Source: Candidatus Arsenophonus triatominarum (GTDB taxonomy: Bacteria > Pseudomonadota > Gammaproteobacteria > Enterobacterales > Enterobacteriaceae). Taken from it: DNA of 64,000 nucleotides. The stretch lies in assembly GCF_001640365.1 (NCBI RefSeq), contig NZ_LWMI01000001.1, positions 1-64,000 of the forward strand, read 5' to 3'. A program made the position numbers and the translations under genes. Position 1 is the stretch's first letter; every line of letters begins with the position of its first letter. This document shows, one piece after another, positions 10,130 through 20,628 of the stretch. Below the pieces are notes generated by a model. That model was given only the letters and a program-made list of their open reading frames with translations. It was not told where the DNA came from and made no database searches.

Positions 10130-11158
10130 TCATATCCCCAACATTTGAGCAAAAAGCATGGGTTGTGTGATCACCGTGCCATACGTACTGGCCGCCACTT
10201 TCTGCGACCAGCTTGAGTGTTGCTGAAGAAGCGGAAATGCCCGATATTTTTGCGAATTCGCCACATAGCAAACAGGCTGTCCCTGATAGCTGCGCACGAA
10301 CATCTGTATTAACTCACCGGCATCGGTACTCAATTGTGGAGCCGTTTCAATGCGTAGATTGGGGAACGCTTTTTTGATCAAGTCCTCAAGCGAGGTGGCC
10401 ATGATTTCATTAGACGATTTGAGATACACAGAGGCTTTGTTTGACAATACCAGCGTCAGGGAGGAAGCCATATCGACACCGTCACCGACCACCCCATTCG
10501 TTCGTCCTACCAGGTCACTGTAGAGTGCCAAAATATCGTTGTAACGCTGCTGGATGGATTTATCTTCCCATTTCGTTTTACCACTCACCTTGGTTGGTGT
10601 GATCGGCGTGGGAAGCTGAGGGTTATTTAATGCGCCGTAGTTAACGCCTTCAACCCCAAAAAAGGCAAACCGGTTGTAATCCTGGTTAATCGTGTTGGCG
10701 GCCGCCATCTGTTTTTCAGCAGCATAGTTGATCATCGCCAGTCCCATGCGCGCCGATTCTAAATCGCCATAGGTGATCATCGTCTGAAAACGATATTGGC
10801 GGATGGGTTCAAATTGCAGGTTAACCTGGTTTGCCCCGTTTTCGTTATAATCGCCATAGGAGGAGATATGACCACTGTATTCAGCGCGGGGAATTTCCCA
10901 GAAATCGTGTTGCCACAATCCGATTGTGCGCTCGCCGTAAATTTCCGTGGCACGGGTTGGGGCAAATACCGTTCTGATAACGTTCGGATCGATACCCCCC
11001 GCGACGATGGCAGGAATACCACCATTGGTCAAAGTGGAGGGTAACGGCTGGGCATCATTGGCCAGATACAAACGATTGACTGAAGCAGGTAACGTCACCC
11101 CCCCTTCTTTAGCCCGTTTCATGAGTGCGTGGAAATCATTGTGTGTTAATTGCGCCAT
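10130..11158 (-). CDS. Phage major capsid protein (DUF2184 type), right copy
   Basis: 342 residues from the ATG at 11158. The C-terminal two thirds match the left copy almost exactly, but the N-terminal ~130 residues differ at many positions and include two extra residues (DAQPLPST versus DAQPST). Substitutions such as NVEWNNVRQY to NLQFEPIRQY are multi-base and conserve a sensible protein, so this is a real second allele and not sequencing noise. Confidence 0.85.
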   Translation of the reverse strand: MAQLTHNDFHALMKRAKEGGVTLPASVNRLYLANDAQPLPSTLTNGGIPAIVAGGIDPNVIRTVFAPTRATEIYGERTIGLWQHDFWEIPRAEYSGHISSYGDYNENGANQVNLQFEPIRQYRFQTMITYGDLESARMGLAMINYAAEKQMAAANTINQDYNRFAFFGVEGVNYGALNNPQLPTPITPTKVSGKTKWEDKSIQQRYNDILALYSDLVGRTNGVVGDGVDMASSLTLVLSNKASVYLKSSNEIMATSLEDLIKKAFPNLRIETAPQLSTDAGELIQMFVRSYQGQPVCYVANSQKYRAFPLLQQHSSWSQKVAASTYGTVITQPMLFAQMLGI

Positions 11159-11162
11159 CGTA

Positions 11163-11650
11163 TTAGCTCCAGCTTGACATGATAAAAATTTCACCCACCG
11201 CGGCGGCGGTCATCACTTTAAAAGGGGTTTCGATAAATCCGTCTTTCGTCGTCCCTGCGTTAGCCGTTTCAATCGTGCCATCCGCCAGTTTCGCATAAAC
11301 TTTTTGGCCGATAGTGGTTGCCGTTGCTGACTTGGCCCAAAAGTCGCCCGTTTTGTAGACGGAGACCTGTTGTCCCTGCGGGATGGTCATACTGTTTTTT
11401 CATCCCAGTTCACAAGGGCGGTTCGCTCATTGCGGACAAATCCCAGGATTTCGCCGGTACCGCTGTTGTTGACCAGGCTAGGTTTACTGTCATCACGCCA
11501 GGCGAAACGGGCCATCACGGTACCGGTAGAGCCGGCACGGAAACAGCCGCCTAATGGTGGCACCACCGCAAAAGCATCATTACAGGAGGCAAAATCACCT
11601 TCCCGACCCGGTGCCTGATAAAGCGCTACATTGTTCTGAAAGGCCATCAT
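11163..11650 (-). pseudogene. Phage cement/decoration protein, right copy, frame-broken
   Basis: Homolog of 4740-5228 but with many amino-acid substitutions and one frame change near 11390 (after NWDEKTV), where the second half reopens at MTIPQGQQVSVYKTG. The substitutions are spread over the whole gene, in line with the diverged block shared with the capsid N-terminus. The frame break is a single-base event in or next to a short repeat and may be a sequence error. Confidence 0.65.
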
Positions 11651-12747
11651 TTTGCTCCTAAAAACTGGTCAACACGGGACACTGCACTTGAGTCAAAGGC
11701 GACTTGAGGTTTACCTTGATTGCCTGTGTTTTTGAGCATCTCCACCATTTTCGGGAGCGCTGAGGGATGAACCCCTTTTGTGTCGATACCATTTTGACTG
11801 AGGGTTAATCGGTAGACTTGTTCGGCAGAGTCACAGGCCACTTCACCAATCAGCGGTGAACACAAACGTTCTGCCGCACGAAGCGCTGCAAATTCACGCC
11901 GAATTTTGTTCTCTGCCTGTTGGATCAGGATAGCCGCATCGTTAGCGGTTTTTTTATCCTCATCATTATCGTCATTCGTCCTTTTTTCTTTATCCTCCTC
12001 GCTTTCGTTATCCTGTTTATCATCCGACGGATCTTCTTTTGTCTCCTCGTCATTCGCTTTTGAGGTCAGTCCATTGATATACTCTGCCACCGTATGAATA
12101 TCTTCGTCACTGGCATTTGGCAGGCGCTCTTTCAGTCCTGCGATCATTTCATCATCGGTTTTCTTTTCGTCTGCCATTTTTTTTAAATCCTCTGGTTTTG
12201 CGTCGTTGACTAGAACATCTGGCCCCGTCCTGCCATCAGGAACAATCGCCAGGTGGTAGGCGTGAATATTGCGCATCACGCCATCATAGGCCTCTCCATC
12301 AACGCTGCCCTGCGTCATATCCGGTACGTAGCTGTAGGAGGGCGATAATTCGCGCTGGATATCGGTTTCAATACCCGCTTTTGCTGCTTCATCCCAAATA
12401 GAAATCGAAGCGATGAGATAGGGAAATTCAAAACGGATATCATTCATCACGGCACCCACCGCGAGATCGGTGATGGGTTTCGTATTGTTCTCGGCAGGAT
12501 GCCCCATCAGAACGGGGATACCGTTAAACGTCGGCATGGCTTTTTCCAGCTCTTGCGGGGGGCGATAAAGCTGATATATTTTTCTGGATTCCAGACCCAA
12601 CTTTTCATAGCCAGGTATTTCAACGCCGTAATAACCGCTAATGTTCGCTTTGCTTATCCGGTTATCACGGACATACATTTTGCCAAATTTGTCCACTTCC
12701 CGCGCAGATTTGGCATCCATCGCGAGACCGTCTTTTGTCACTTGCAC
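11647..12747 (-). CDS. DUF2213 protein (probable prohead protease/scaffold), right copy
   Basis: 366 residues from the GTG at 12747. Near-identical to the left copy except for isolated changes (TPG to TQG near residue 146) and a cluster in the last 60 residues (NTGNQGKPQVAFDSSAV versus NTHNQPEPRVAFDSNSV), where the diverged block begins. Overlaps the cement gene by the same ATGA arrangement. Confidence 0.75.
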   Translation of the reverse strand: MQVTKDGLAMDAKSAREVDKFGKMYVRDNRISKANISGYYGVEIPGYEKLGLESRKIYQLYRPPQELEKAMPTFNGIPVLMGHPAENNTKPITDLAVGAVMNDIRFEFPYLIASISIWDEAAKAGIETDIQRELSPSYSYVPDMTQGSVDGEAYDGVMRNIHAYHLAIVPDGRTGPDVLVNDAKPEDLKKMADEKKTDDEMIAGLKERLPNASDEDIHTVAEYINGLTSKANDEETKEDPSDDKQDNESEEDKEKRTNDDNDEDKKTANDAAILIQQAENKIRREFAALRAAERLCSPLIGEVACDSAEQVYRLTLSQNGIDTKGVHPSALPKMVEMLKNTGNQGKPQVAFDSSAVSRVDQFLGAK

Positions 12748-12751
12748 GTTG

Positions 12752-13540
12752 TCAATCCTCGAAAGTGGGTAAAACCGGTTCCCAAATACACCCACAATTG
12801 ATTTTTTCACCTGGCAGGATGTATTCACCGCTAATCAGGCAGCCTTTACGGAGCGAAAATTTCTTGCCCGTGGCTTTTACATGATCAGGCCTTGGGTGTT
12901 GCCCTGCGCCGGTATGTCGCCAAATCCCCTCAGTTATCCCCAGCGCATGCTGTCTCACTGCCGCCAAGGCAGAATTCGCTTTTCGGTTCTGGTCACGGGC
13001 AATCAATTCCGCCCTTCTGGCAGTTACGCCAAACTGTTGTCCCAATGTTTTTTTAAGCTGAGCTAAATCACCTCCCCGCGAAACAGACTGGAGAACCACG
13101 GATTCAACGTTAGTGAAATAGCGTTGGGGGATGGATTTAATTAATGACACGTTCTCCGCCACAATCGCTGTCACCGCATTGTGCATGTCGCGCGTCATTT
13201 TGAAATCAATCGCAAACCCCTTATCGACCAGCTGCTTTTTAAGGGGCACATCCACATTACCGGCTGCTCGGTTAACGAAGGTTTTTGCCAGATCGTCGGA
13301 TAAGGCAGTGAATTTCTTTACCCAGCGGGCAGAAAGCGCGCGGAGCGTATTCCTTATCATTGAGGCGGGGCTGGCGTCGTAAGCAAGAGAATTTTTTGAA
13401 AAGGAAGTTAAAATTTTGGCGGTGACGTTTTTATGCATCCTGGTAATCTGGCGACGTAATTCACGCTGATACCAAAGCTGTATCCCTGCATTGGGGAGTG
13501 AAGGTTTAAGTGTTTTCTCCTTCTTTTTCGTCTGTTTCAT
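12752..13540 (-). CDS. Phage head morphogenesis protein (MuF-like), right copy
   Basis: 262 residues; same as 2850-3638 apart from a few changes (MKQTKKKEK at the start, GQHPRPDH in the C-terminal motif). Overlaps the portal 3' end. Confidence 0.8.
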   Translation of the reverse strand: MKQTKKKEKTLKPSLPNAGIQLWYQRELRRQITRMHKNVTAKILTSFSKNSLAYDASPASMIRNTLRALSARWVKKFTALSDDLAKTFVNRAAGNVDVPLKKQLVDKGFAIDFKMTRDMHNAVTAIVAENVSLIKSIPQRYFTNVESVVLQSVSRGGDLAQLKKTLGQQFGVTARRAELIARDQNRKANSALAAVRQHALGITEGIWRHTGAGQHPRPDHVKATGKKFSLRKGCLISGEYILPGEKINCGCIWEPVLPTFED

Positions 13541-14920
13541 CTTCGTTTTCCTGCCCGTTCATGAAAGCAAAACCACTCTTCGGATTATTGATAAGCCATT
13601 GAGCGACATCCATCGTCGAAATACATGAACTCGTTGCTAAATTAGCCAGCATTGAAGCGTTATTGAGATTTATCTCCGACATTTCCTTTTCGGTTAGCTC
13701 ATCGAGTGGGTTAAAGGTGAACGTAATTTCGGGTAATAGCTGCCCAAATTCCGCTATAAACAGGTAATCCAGCATTTGCTGTATCATGGGGCGAATATTG
13801 CGTTCCTGAATACCGGAGATGGTTTCGTGCCAGACATCGATTTCACCCTGCCCGTTTGCATTCAGTCCCGCGGGCGCATTGCCAAGCAGCTTAATCACCG
13901 GCATCCGTGAGGGAATACACAGTTGTTCCTGATAGTTTGAGGCGATTTTCTCAAGATCCGTCATCGGTGTATTGATCTGAAAAAACGCTTCCTCCGTATC
14001 TAGCGCCAGTACCCGCGATTGTTTCGGTAGTTGGTCATGATATCGATGCGGCGTTTGAACTCGCCTGGGTTTTCCATCCGTTTTTCCATGTCGGTTTTCA
14101 GCCCCGTCAGCGTAAAAGCCTTGACAATTTTGGGTATTTCATCGCGGATAGTTTCCCACGCCTTGACATAAGGCTCCATTAGCTGGATCAGCGATAAGCC
14201 CCCAAAGTTATAGGCAGGTTTCAGTATCTGTGATACCGGACGCGTCACTAGGTCAATAAATCGGGAGGCATGGATGGTCTGCCCCATCACAAACCACGAT
14301 GAAGGCTGATAAAAATCCGGCTCCCACGGTCTGAGCGTGTTATACATCGCCGGATACGTCCAAATAGGCTCAATAATACGAAAACCGCGAAATTTATCGC
14401 CCACTTTTGCTCTGTCTTTAAAGAGCGGATTGCGCATTTCATTCTCATCGGCGCCCATGTCAATATAGATATGCGCTATGCCGAACAGACAATCATGCAA
14501 AACGGCCTGATGGATCATATCCTGAAGGCGATATTTCACGATTACCCCTTCCACCTCATTAACGAGGTCCTCATCATCGGATGAGGATTTTACGGTTAAC
14601 CAATTGCGCGTAACCTCGTCAGCAAAAATCGCGGCAACATTGGCGTACTCGGATTGCTGCGCTTTCATGGCCAACATCGGGTATCCCTGAAACCCACCAT
14701 ACAAACAATCACTCCCGAATGCATTCAGGGTTTCATACGGGGTGGCATCATTCGCCAGCGCATCCGCTCTCTTTGCTTCGGGTATCACGCTTGCGGGAGG
14801 GGCATAGGGTTTGAATTCGTAGACTGGCTGCTCACTGACCGGATACATATCGATGTCAGAGATGGAAAATGGCTTTTTCCTTTCAGGCTTAACGTCCTTT
14901 TTCCTGTTTCTTTTGCTCAT
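13506..14920 (-). pseudogene. Phage portal protein (DUF1073 type), right copy, split by one base
   Basis: Homolog of 1469-2884. The upstream part reads correctly to NNRG, then a GGGG run is GGG near 14014 and the frame is lost; the downstream part reopens (MTDLEKIASNYQEQ). All other residues match the intact left copy, so this is a single homopolymer change. It could be a sequencing error or a recent null. Confidence 0.8.
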
Positions 14921-16527
14921 TAGAAAAATGCCTCGTCGGGAATATGGAACGGTTTTGGTACGGGCGAAAATGCCATAATTAATGAATCGGCCATGTTGGG
15001 TGAAGCGATGCCCCGTTTTTTCATGTCTTTTTTGCTCTCGACTTTCACCCGTCCATTGTTGTCGTAATCCACCCGAGGACGGGATAATTCAGCTTTCAGA
15101 GCGTCAAGTTCTTTTATGCCTGAACTGAGACTGATTAACAGGCCATCGGTAAATTGATTGATGAAACGTTTGTCATCCGGATATTTTTCCAAATGCATGA
15201 TACACCGCCAGGTATTAAAAAAACGGTCTCGGACGCCCCACCAGGCTTGCGCCTTGATATTCGCGAACATATCTTTATTGGTTTTTCCCGCCACATATTT
15301 TGCGTCAGGTTTAAAGACAGCCCCACCCGCGTTGAATCCGGTTGCGGTGATATGACATACCCGTCGTAGATGCGCTTTCACCCCTGCCCCTACCCCGATG
15401 GAGTCATAGATGATTTCATCGGCATGGACTTCCTCAGCATAGTTTTTGACTCGGTTTGCTGAGCTGATCACGTCACCTTTACTCCACTGCTGGCAATCCG
15501 TGACAACCGATCCGTGTGCAAACGTGAGGGCGTTGCTGTCATCGCCCTCATCTGCAACGTCAAAACCGAGTCGTTTAGCCCCCGTTGTCAAAAACCCCAG
15601 TTTGATATGGGCATCAATGGCCGCCTGTACCCATTCGGCGGGAATTAAGATACCTTCAACAGACGCTTGATAGTTCAAATCCAGTTCCTGCGCCACAATG
15701 ACCGGATTATCGATTTTCAGGCACTCTTTTTCGTACCATTGTTTATCTTTACGGGGGTCATTGCGCCAGTGAAAGGTAAACACCGGAATGCGTCCACTGT
15801 GGCGTTTTTGGGCAAAAGGATTGTCCATCCCATTAACCGAGCTTAAGTCAATGCGACAGCGGGTAGTTTGGGATAGGGCAGCATCAATCAATAGCGGACG
15901 AGGCAAAAAGGCGGCTTCATCGACGAAATAGAGTGTCGTCCGGTCACCCCGTCCAATATTGTCCCCCGCTTCACCCTTGATAATGGCGCCGGTGTTTGGA
16001 AAATTGACCCGCATATAAGGCGCGTGTTTTTTCGCTACCCAGCCTCCCCGAAACTCTTGCGGTAACGTTTCTACAAATTTGCGCGCTTTCCAAAATAGCG
16101 CTTTCGGGTCACCGGTACTGTCAACATACTCTTCTTTGCGGGAGCCAAAGCCAATTACCATCTCTTTATTAAAGAGACATAAAGCGCATGCGAGTGCAAT
16201 TGACGTCCAGCTTAAACCCATTTCACGACTCTTTTCGGTAATGCCATTTTCACGTCCTCGCCAGCGGGTCATTATCCAATCAATCCATGCTTCCTGTTTC
16301 GGGAACAGCAAAAAAGGAATAGTCACCGGTAGCCCATAATCAATATTACGCGGGTCTGTTGTCATGCCCCAATCAATAATAAATTGGGCGGGGTTTTCCT
16401 TATAAAATCGGGTTAATAGTTTAAGATTTTCCGGCTGCTCACGAAGACGTTGTAGTCGCTCAGCGCGCCATTCAAACACCTGAACATAATCCGGTTTTTT
16501 AAAGTCAAAAGGGAACGGTAATGGCAT
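14920..16527 (-). CDS. terL: Phage terminase large subunit, intact right copy
   Basis: 535 residues from the ATG at 16527 ([14 protein letters not shown]); a GTG at 16572 would add 15 residues that look unrelated. The ATPase has a degenerate Walker A ([10 protein letters not shown], where R replaces the usual lysine position as in many terminases), Walker [12 protein letters not shown], and the nuclease acidic residues in [12 protein letters not shown] and [12 protein letters not shown]. It follows the small terminase (16692-17243) on the same strand. Catalytic residues look intact, so at least this gene could make protein. Confidence 0.9.
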   Translation of the reverse strand: MPLPFPFDFKKPDYVQVFEWRAERLQRLREQPENLKLLTRFYKENPAQFIIDWGMTTDPRNIDYGLPVTIPFLLFPKQEAWIDWIMTRWRGRENGITEKSREMGLSWTSIALACALCLFNKEMVIGFGSRKEEYVDSTGDPKALFWKARKFVETLPQEFRGGWVAKKHAPYMRVNFPNTGAIIKGEAGDNIGRGDRTTLYFVDEAAFLPRPLLIDAALSQTTRCRIDLSSVNGMDNPFAQKRHSGRIPVFTFHWRNDPRKDKQWYEKECLKIDNPVIVAQELDLNYQASVEGILIPAEWVQAAIDAHIKLGFLTTGAKRLGFDVADEGDDSNALTFAHGSVVTDCQQWSKGDVISSANRVKNYAEEVHADEIIYDSIGVGAGVKAHLRRVCHITATGFNAGGAVFKPDAKYVAGKTNKDMFANIKAQAWWGVRDRFFNTWRCIMHLEKYPDDKRFINQFTDGLLISLSSGIKELDALKAELSRPRVDYDNNGRVKVESKKDMKKRGIASPNMADSLIMAFSPVPKPFHIPDEAFF

Positions 16528-16691
16528 AGAAAAATACCCGGAATAAAGCGAGTCAAAAAAAATATATCGCACATACCTGTGTACATAAAAAATATAAAAC
16601 AGGGTATTGTTAAATATAACTACATGATATTAAACAATTATGTTTGCATGAATGTTATTCTTAATCAAAATAAGCAAGCAATTTCAGCCCT

Positions 16692-17243
16692 TTACCCCAT
16701 CAATTTTTTATAGGCTTCTGCCGCCTGTTCGGGGGTCATCTCACGGGTAATATGCTCGATAGGGTTACCCCCTTTTCCTGTGTGTTCATTACTGACCTGT
16801 TCGCGAAAAGCCTGAACAGCGATATGCTTACCTAATAGCTCAAGATTCTTAATTTTATCTGGCCATTTTATTTTTTTAAGCAACGCCTCTGCGCCCTCAA
16901 GGCGTATCGCCGCAATATCTAAACCACTTAATGTTGTCCGCCAGACTTTAGGCCATTCTTTTATTGGTTTTAAATCGCCTGACTCGTTCAGAATGTCTAA
17001 TACATCCATCTGGTCGATATCAACCAGTCGCTTAAGAACGTAGTCAGCATTAACCTCAATGCGATTTTTGCGCTCCTCCATGAGGTCTTGTATGCGTTTT
17101 TGGATGTCTAGTTTTGTAACGTTCTCACTCCCTATTCTACGGGCTGTTTTTTCGCTATAGCCTGCTCTTATTGCCGCCTGTGTTGCGTTTAAATCAATCA
17201 GATACTCTCGACAAAAGGCTTCCTGTTTATCTGTGAGAGTCAT
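16692..17243 (-). CDS. terS: Phage terminase small subunit
   Basis: 183 residues. The N-terminus LTDKQEAFCREYLIDLNATQAAIRAGYS is the classic Terminase_2 helix-turn-helix that recognises the phage packaging site; DVLDILNESGDLKPIKEWP follows, also typical. Located ~165 bases upstream of the large subunit. Found once only: the left arm enters the window inside terL, so its own small subunit would lie outside. Confidence 0.9.
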   Translation of the reverse strand: MTLTDKQEAFCREYLIDLNATQAAIRAGYSEKTARRIGSENVTKLDIQKRIQDLMEERKNRIEVNADYVLKRLVDIDQMDVLDILNESGDLKPIKEWPKVWRTTLSGLDIAAIRLEGAEALLKKIKWPDKIKNLELLGKHIAVQAFREQVSNEHTGKGGNPIEHITREMTPEQAAEAYKKLMG

Positions 17244-17257
17244 AATAGCTACCTTAC

Positions 17258-17461
17258 TTAATGTTTATTTTTAGCCGCACTCTTCGCCCATCGTTTAGCC
17301 TGATTGAGACAATCCGCTATCATCTTTCCTCGTCTGCTAGCTGGCTGTTTGCGGTAATACCGGATAGCTTCACTTGTGGCTAAGCTAGCGACAGAAGAAG
17401 AAAAGCCGAGCTTGATTAACTCGGCCTTAACATTGGCTTCGATGAATTGCTCAGGAGTCAT
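17258..17461 (-). CDS. Small phage protein of unknown function
   Basis: 67 residues (MTPEQFIEANVKAELIKLGF...KSAAKNKH), mostly helical with a basic C-terminus. Starts inside the 3' end of the antirepressor-like gene (4-base ATGA overlap) and ends 15 bases before terS, so it belongs to the same transcription unit. No family recognised. Confidence 0.6.
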   Translation of the reverse strand: MTPEQFIEANVKAELIKLGFSSSVASLATSEAIRYYRKQPASRRGKMIADCLNQAKRWAKSAAKNKH

Positions 17462-18030
17462 CCTTCTAACCTCATGCTCCCACCAATTAAATCAAGGGGG
17501 ATTTGAGATAACTCCGTTACTGTTTTTTCAGCTTTTTTAAGAATGGGTAAATCATCTTGACGCTTACGTAATCGACGACCAGCATCCGAAGAGTCTTTAT
17601 CAGACTCTTTTCTGGCTGTAGCAACAATATTTTGTAATTGCTCAATAGTAAAAGCTAATCCTTTATTTTCTTCCAACTCCGTCATGTAGTCATAGATTTT
17701 AGCCTGCAACTCATAGCTGTAGCTCATTGCCATTAGACAGGCTTCACGTTTTGGAAATCGGTAAATTTTTCGAATAGACTGGGCACCGTTTCCAGTGGTG
17801 AAAATATCATCAGCTAAAAATTTAGCAGATGTTTCTCCAAGAACTTTGGGTACTTTTGCCATAAAATTATTGTGCTGTAATTTACGATATTTTTTGCAAG
17901 GAAACGTTAATGCTTCTGCTTCCGCTTTTGATTTCCGGTCAGCATTAATGTAATCCACCATTTCCAGACTGGTCATTGTTGGCATTTCTGTTACTAAAAA
18001 ATTGTCATTTTTAGTTGTTACTAATTTCAT
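17458..18030 (-). CDS. Rha/antirepressor-like phage regulatory protein
   Basis: 190 residues. The N-terminal part resembles Rha/Ant regulatory proteins (TMTSLEMVDYINADRKSKAE, then a segment KREACLMAMSYSYELQAKIYDYMTELE that parallels the MGFTGKKAAQFKEAYIAEFNRME helix of the two other Rha proteins in this window). The C-terminal part is a charged helix (ARKESDKDSSDAGRRLRKRQ). Antirepressors of this type bind or displace phage repressors. Its leader contains a strong hairpin over the ribosome-binding site (18040-18132), suggesting translational control. Confidence 0.6.
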   Translation of the reverse strand: MKLVTTKNDNFLVTEMPTMTSLEMVDYINADRKSKAEAEALTFPCKKYRKLQHNNFMAKVPKVLGETSAKFLADDIFTTGNGAQSIRKIYRFPKREACLMAMSYSYELQAKIYDYMTELEENKGLAFTIEQLQNIVATARKESDKDSSDAGRRLRKRQDDLPILKKAEKTVTELSQIPLDLIGGSMRLEG

Positions 18031-18039
18031 CGTACTTTT

Positions 18040-18132
18040 CCTTATAGAAAATCGAACCTGCGCGCACAGAACAGCCGCCCACAGAAAAGCACCATTTTAA
18101 ACGGCGTTCTTCAGGCTCGACTTTCTATAAGG
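18040..18132 (-). promoter_or_regulatory. Leader hairpin masking the ribosome-binding site
   Basis: On the - strand the segments at 18112-18132 and 18040-18060 pair over 21 positions (two G-U pairs), with a 51-base loop. The distal strand includes the AAGGA Shine-Dalgarno ten bases before the ATG at 18030, so the gene should be poorly translated when the stem forms. What opens it is not visible; the loop (18061-18111) could hold a target for an antisense RNA or an alternative helix. Confidence 0.6.
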
Positions 18133-18200
18133 TTCTGTGTTTTATTGATGCGCGTGCGTGGCGCTGAGATTGTTAAGATTTGAACGTGCCAATGACCGAT

Positions 18201-18303
18201 TCAGTGACACTGTGTTTTGATGTACTGCTGTAGATATTCCGTCTGCTTTTCGTTCTCAGCTATCATCGCTCTGAGACGGAAATAATCTTCTCGAGCTGCC
18301 TTA
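18201..18303 (-). pseudogene. C-terminal fragment of an unrecognised phage gene
   Basis: Open frame KAAREDYFRLRAMIAENEKQ then TEYLQQYIKTQCH and stop, entering from the IS630 target site. It is upstream of the antirepressor leader. It might be the end of a phage early gene or may continue the istA-like frame across the insertion; I cannot tell. Confidence 0.35.
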
Positions 18304-19184
18304 TAGCTAGGCGACTTAATTTTGATTACAGCATATGTATTAAAAACAGGTCATCGATAGTGCATCCTGTTTCCATCTTTTTACGTTTAGCTTGAGACCA
18401 TTTATGTTCTATAGGATTTAAATCTGGTGAATACACAGGCAAATATTCTATCTGGTGTCCTGCGTTTATAATTGCCTGTTCAATATTCTTACCTTTGTGA
18501 AAGCTAGCGTTGTCCATAAAAATAACAGAATTTTCAGGAAGTTCTGGGAGCAATATTTTTGTGATCCAAACATAAAAAACATCACGATTAATATTGCAAT
18601 CAAATAATCCGATAGCAAAAAGGGTTGTTCCCAATAAAGCGCCAATAACATTTGTTCTTCCCTTAGCACCCCAGTTTTTCAGGCCAAAACAACGGTGACC
18701 TTTTGGGGAATAGCCGTGAGTTCGTGGAGTGTCATGTGAAAAACCACTTTCATCAATAAAAACAACAGATTTATCTTTTTTTTCATACTGTTGTCTTTTT
18801 TGCTGATGTGCCAGCCTGTCGCTTTCGTTGGTTTTTGGATGGAATAGAGTTTTTTTTATAGGTTAATCCCAGCTTTTTAAGGGATTGCCAAATAGTCTTT
18901 TTACAAACACCGAATCGCTCTGCCCGTTCCTTTTGGTAAGCATCTGGATACTGTTCCACATCTTTTGCTAAAGCATTTTTATCGAGCTTCCTCTTACGTG
19001 GCGTTGAATTTTTTGGCTCTGGTCGTTTAAGCCAACGTACTAAAGACGCTTTTCCAATACGGAATTGTTTCGCAGTTTCTCGAATTGTTAAACCTTCGGC
19101 TTTCCTTACAGATATTACTTTACGTCGAAAATCAATTGTATAACTCATAACACACCTTGTAATCAAAATTAAGTCGCCTAGCTA
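18304..19184 (-). mobile_element. IS630-family element, copy 1 (complete, 881 bp)
   Basis: Bounded by inverted repeats TAGCTAGGCGACTTAATTTT and flanked by a duplicated TA (18302-18303, 19185-19186), the normal IS630 target. Two frames encode the transposase: an N-terminal helix-turn-helix half (19166 to 18783) and a DDE half (…VVFIDESG, then MGTTLFAIGLFD…LPVYSPDLNPIEHKWS, ending 18326). The frames meet at an A8 run near 18855. The same frame arrangement occurs in the two other full copies (32826-33706, 59402-60282). It is inserted in an IS21 remnant. Confidence 0.9.
18326..19166 (-). CDS. IS630 transposase, two frames
   Basis: First frame starts at MITRCVMSYTIDFRRKVISV (probably MSYTIDF at 19148) with HTH helices for end binding. 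Second frame carries the DDE catalytic motifs: DES in FIDESG, MDNASFH, and LNPIEHKW with the final Glu. Fusion needs skipping of one A (or slippage) within TATAAAAAAAACTC. Because three copies are identical, the break is either inherited from a dead source or is a functional slippage signal. Confidence 0.75.
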
Positions 19185-19186
19185 TA

Positions 19187-19720
19187 CCGCCTTGATAGCC
19201 TCTTTCAACTACCTCATCAAATAGGACTGTTGCAGGGATCCAATCAGATTTAGCCTATTCAATTCGCTGAAGCAAATAAGGTTTAAAGGGTGCCAGTTTA
19301 CTCGATTGTTGACTTCTTTTAGCATAAGTTGGCATCTCCTGCTGTTGTAAATGATGTTTTACGGTGTTACGGGAAATGCTCAGTTCACGGGCCATTTTTC
19401 GAATGTTTTGTCCCTGTGCAAAGCGAACATGAATATCCACAAATATCTCCTTGGTTAACATAAATTACCCGTACACGAGTTTCGCACCAATAAAAAACGC
19501 TCTATTTTTAAGTTTAATTCAGCATAATATATAAATAGACAAAATCTTATAAATTAAAAGCAACTTATTGTAATTTAAACAAATTTATACGTTTTAGTAA
19601 CTTGCAAATTAACCATTGCTTTTAAGCCATTTCTGGAATTTTATGTGCCTGTGCGAAACTCGTGCCGTACAAAAATGTACGAATAATACCAAGTGGATCA
19701 GTTTTGCATGATCGGTGACA
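19187..19720 (-). mobile_element. IS21-family left-end remnant with istA fragment
   Basis: The left end TGTCACCGATCATGC lies at 19720 and matches the right end TGTCAACGATCACTG found at 20425. The istA start (MLTKEIFVDIHVRFAQGQ, 19461) has the HTH ISRNTVKHHL typical of IstA. A stop follows SKLAPFKPYLLQRIE, but the frame continues with AKSDWIPATVLFDEVVERGY, so the gene was already dead when IS630 cut it at 19186. MITE copy 1 sits between the end and istA. Confidence 0.75.
19474..19664. mobile_element. MITE copy 1 (type A)
   Basis: 191 bp with terminal repeats CACGAGTTTCGCAC and GTGCGAAACTCGTG and a 5-bp duplication CCGTA on both sides. No coding capacity. Very AT-rich interior shared with the copies at 30952, 44919, 56831, 60588 and 61697. 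Confidence 0.85.
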
Positions 19721-20425
<705 letters not shown>

Positions 20426-20577
20426 ATATGAGTGATGCCAATTGATTTCACTCTTTCAGCAACCAATTTAGCTTGTCTAATGCCAACTTCAGTGAGTGGG
20501 CTGTCAGATTGTCCCTGAATACAGTGAGCCACGTTCCATTCAGTTTCTCCGTGGCGAACAAGATAGACCTGTAACAT
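20426..20577 (-). pseudogene. gpmB: gpmB (phosphoglycerate-mutase-like), N-terminal remnant
   Basis: Starts MLQVYLVRHGETEWNV and reads QGQSDSPLTEVGIRQAKLVA to GITHI, then IS21 DNA. RHGE is the histidine-phosphatase catalytic motif, with His in place, but about three quarters of the protein is gone. In Escherichia this gene lies next to yjjX, as here (52 bases between starts, divergent). Confidence 0.85.
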
Positions 20578-20628
20578 AATAATTTTCCGTTATACTTCAC
20601 AAAATAATATTTTAAAGGATACTAATTA

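Larger units (their letters stand above)
8219..16387 (-). repeat. Right arm of the giant inverted repeat
   Basis: Reverse complement of 1-8168. The match to the left arm runs to 16387, where the left copy meets the window edge; beyond that, the right phage continues with the terminase N-terminus and small terminase. The phage genes run leftwards from 17.2 kb to 8.2 kb, so the two modules face each other tail end to tail end. Confidence 0.95.

Noticed and set aside
13964..14000. Programmed frameshift in the portal gene
   Set aside because: The other arm reads through in one frame with one more G, so this is an indel, not a conserved recoding site.
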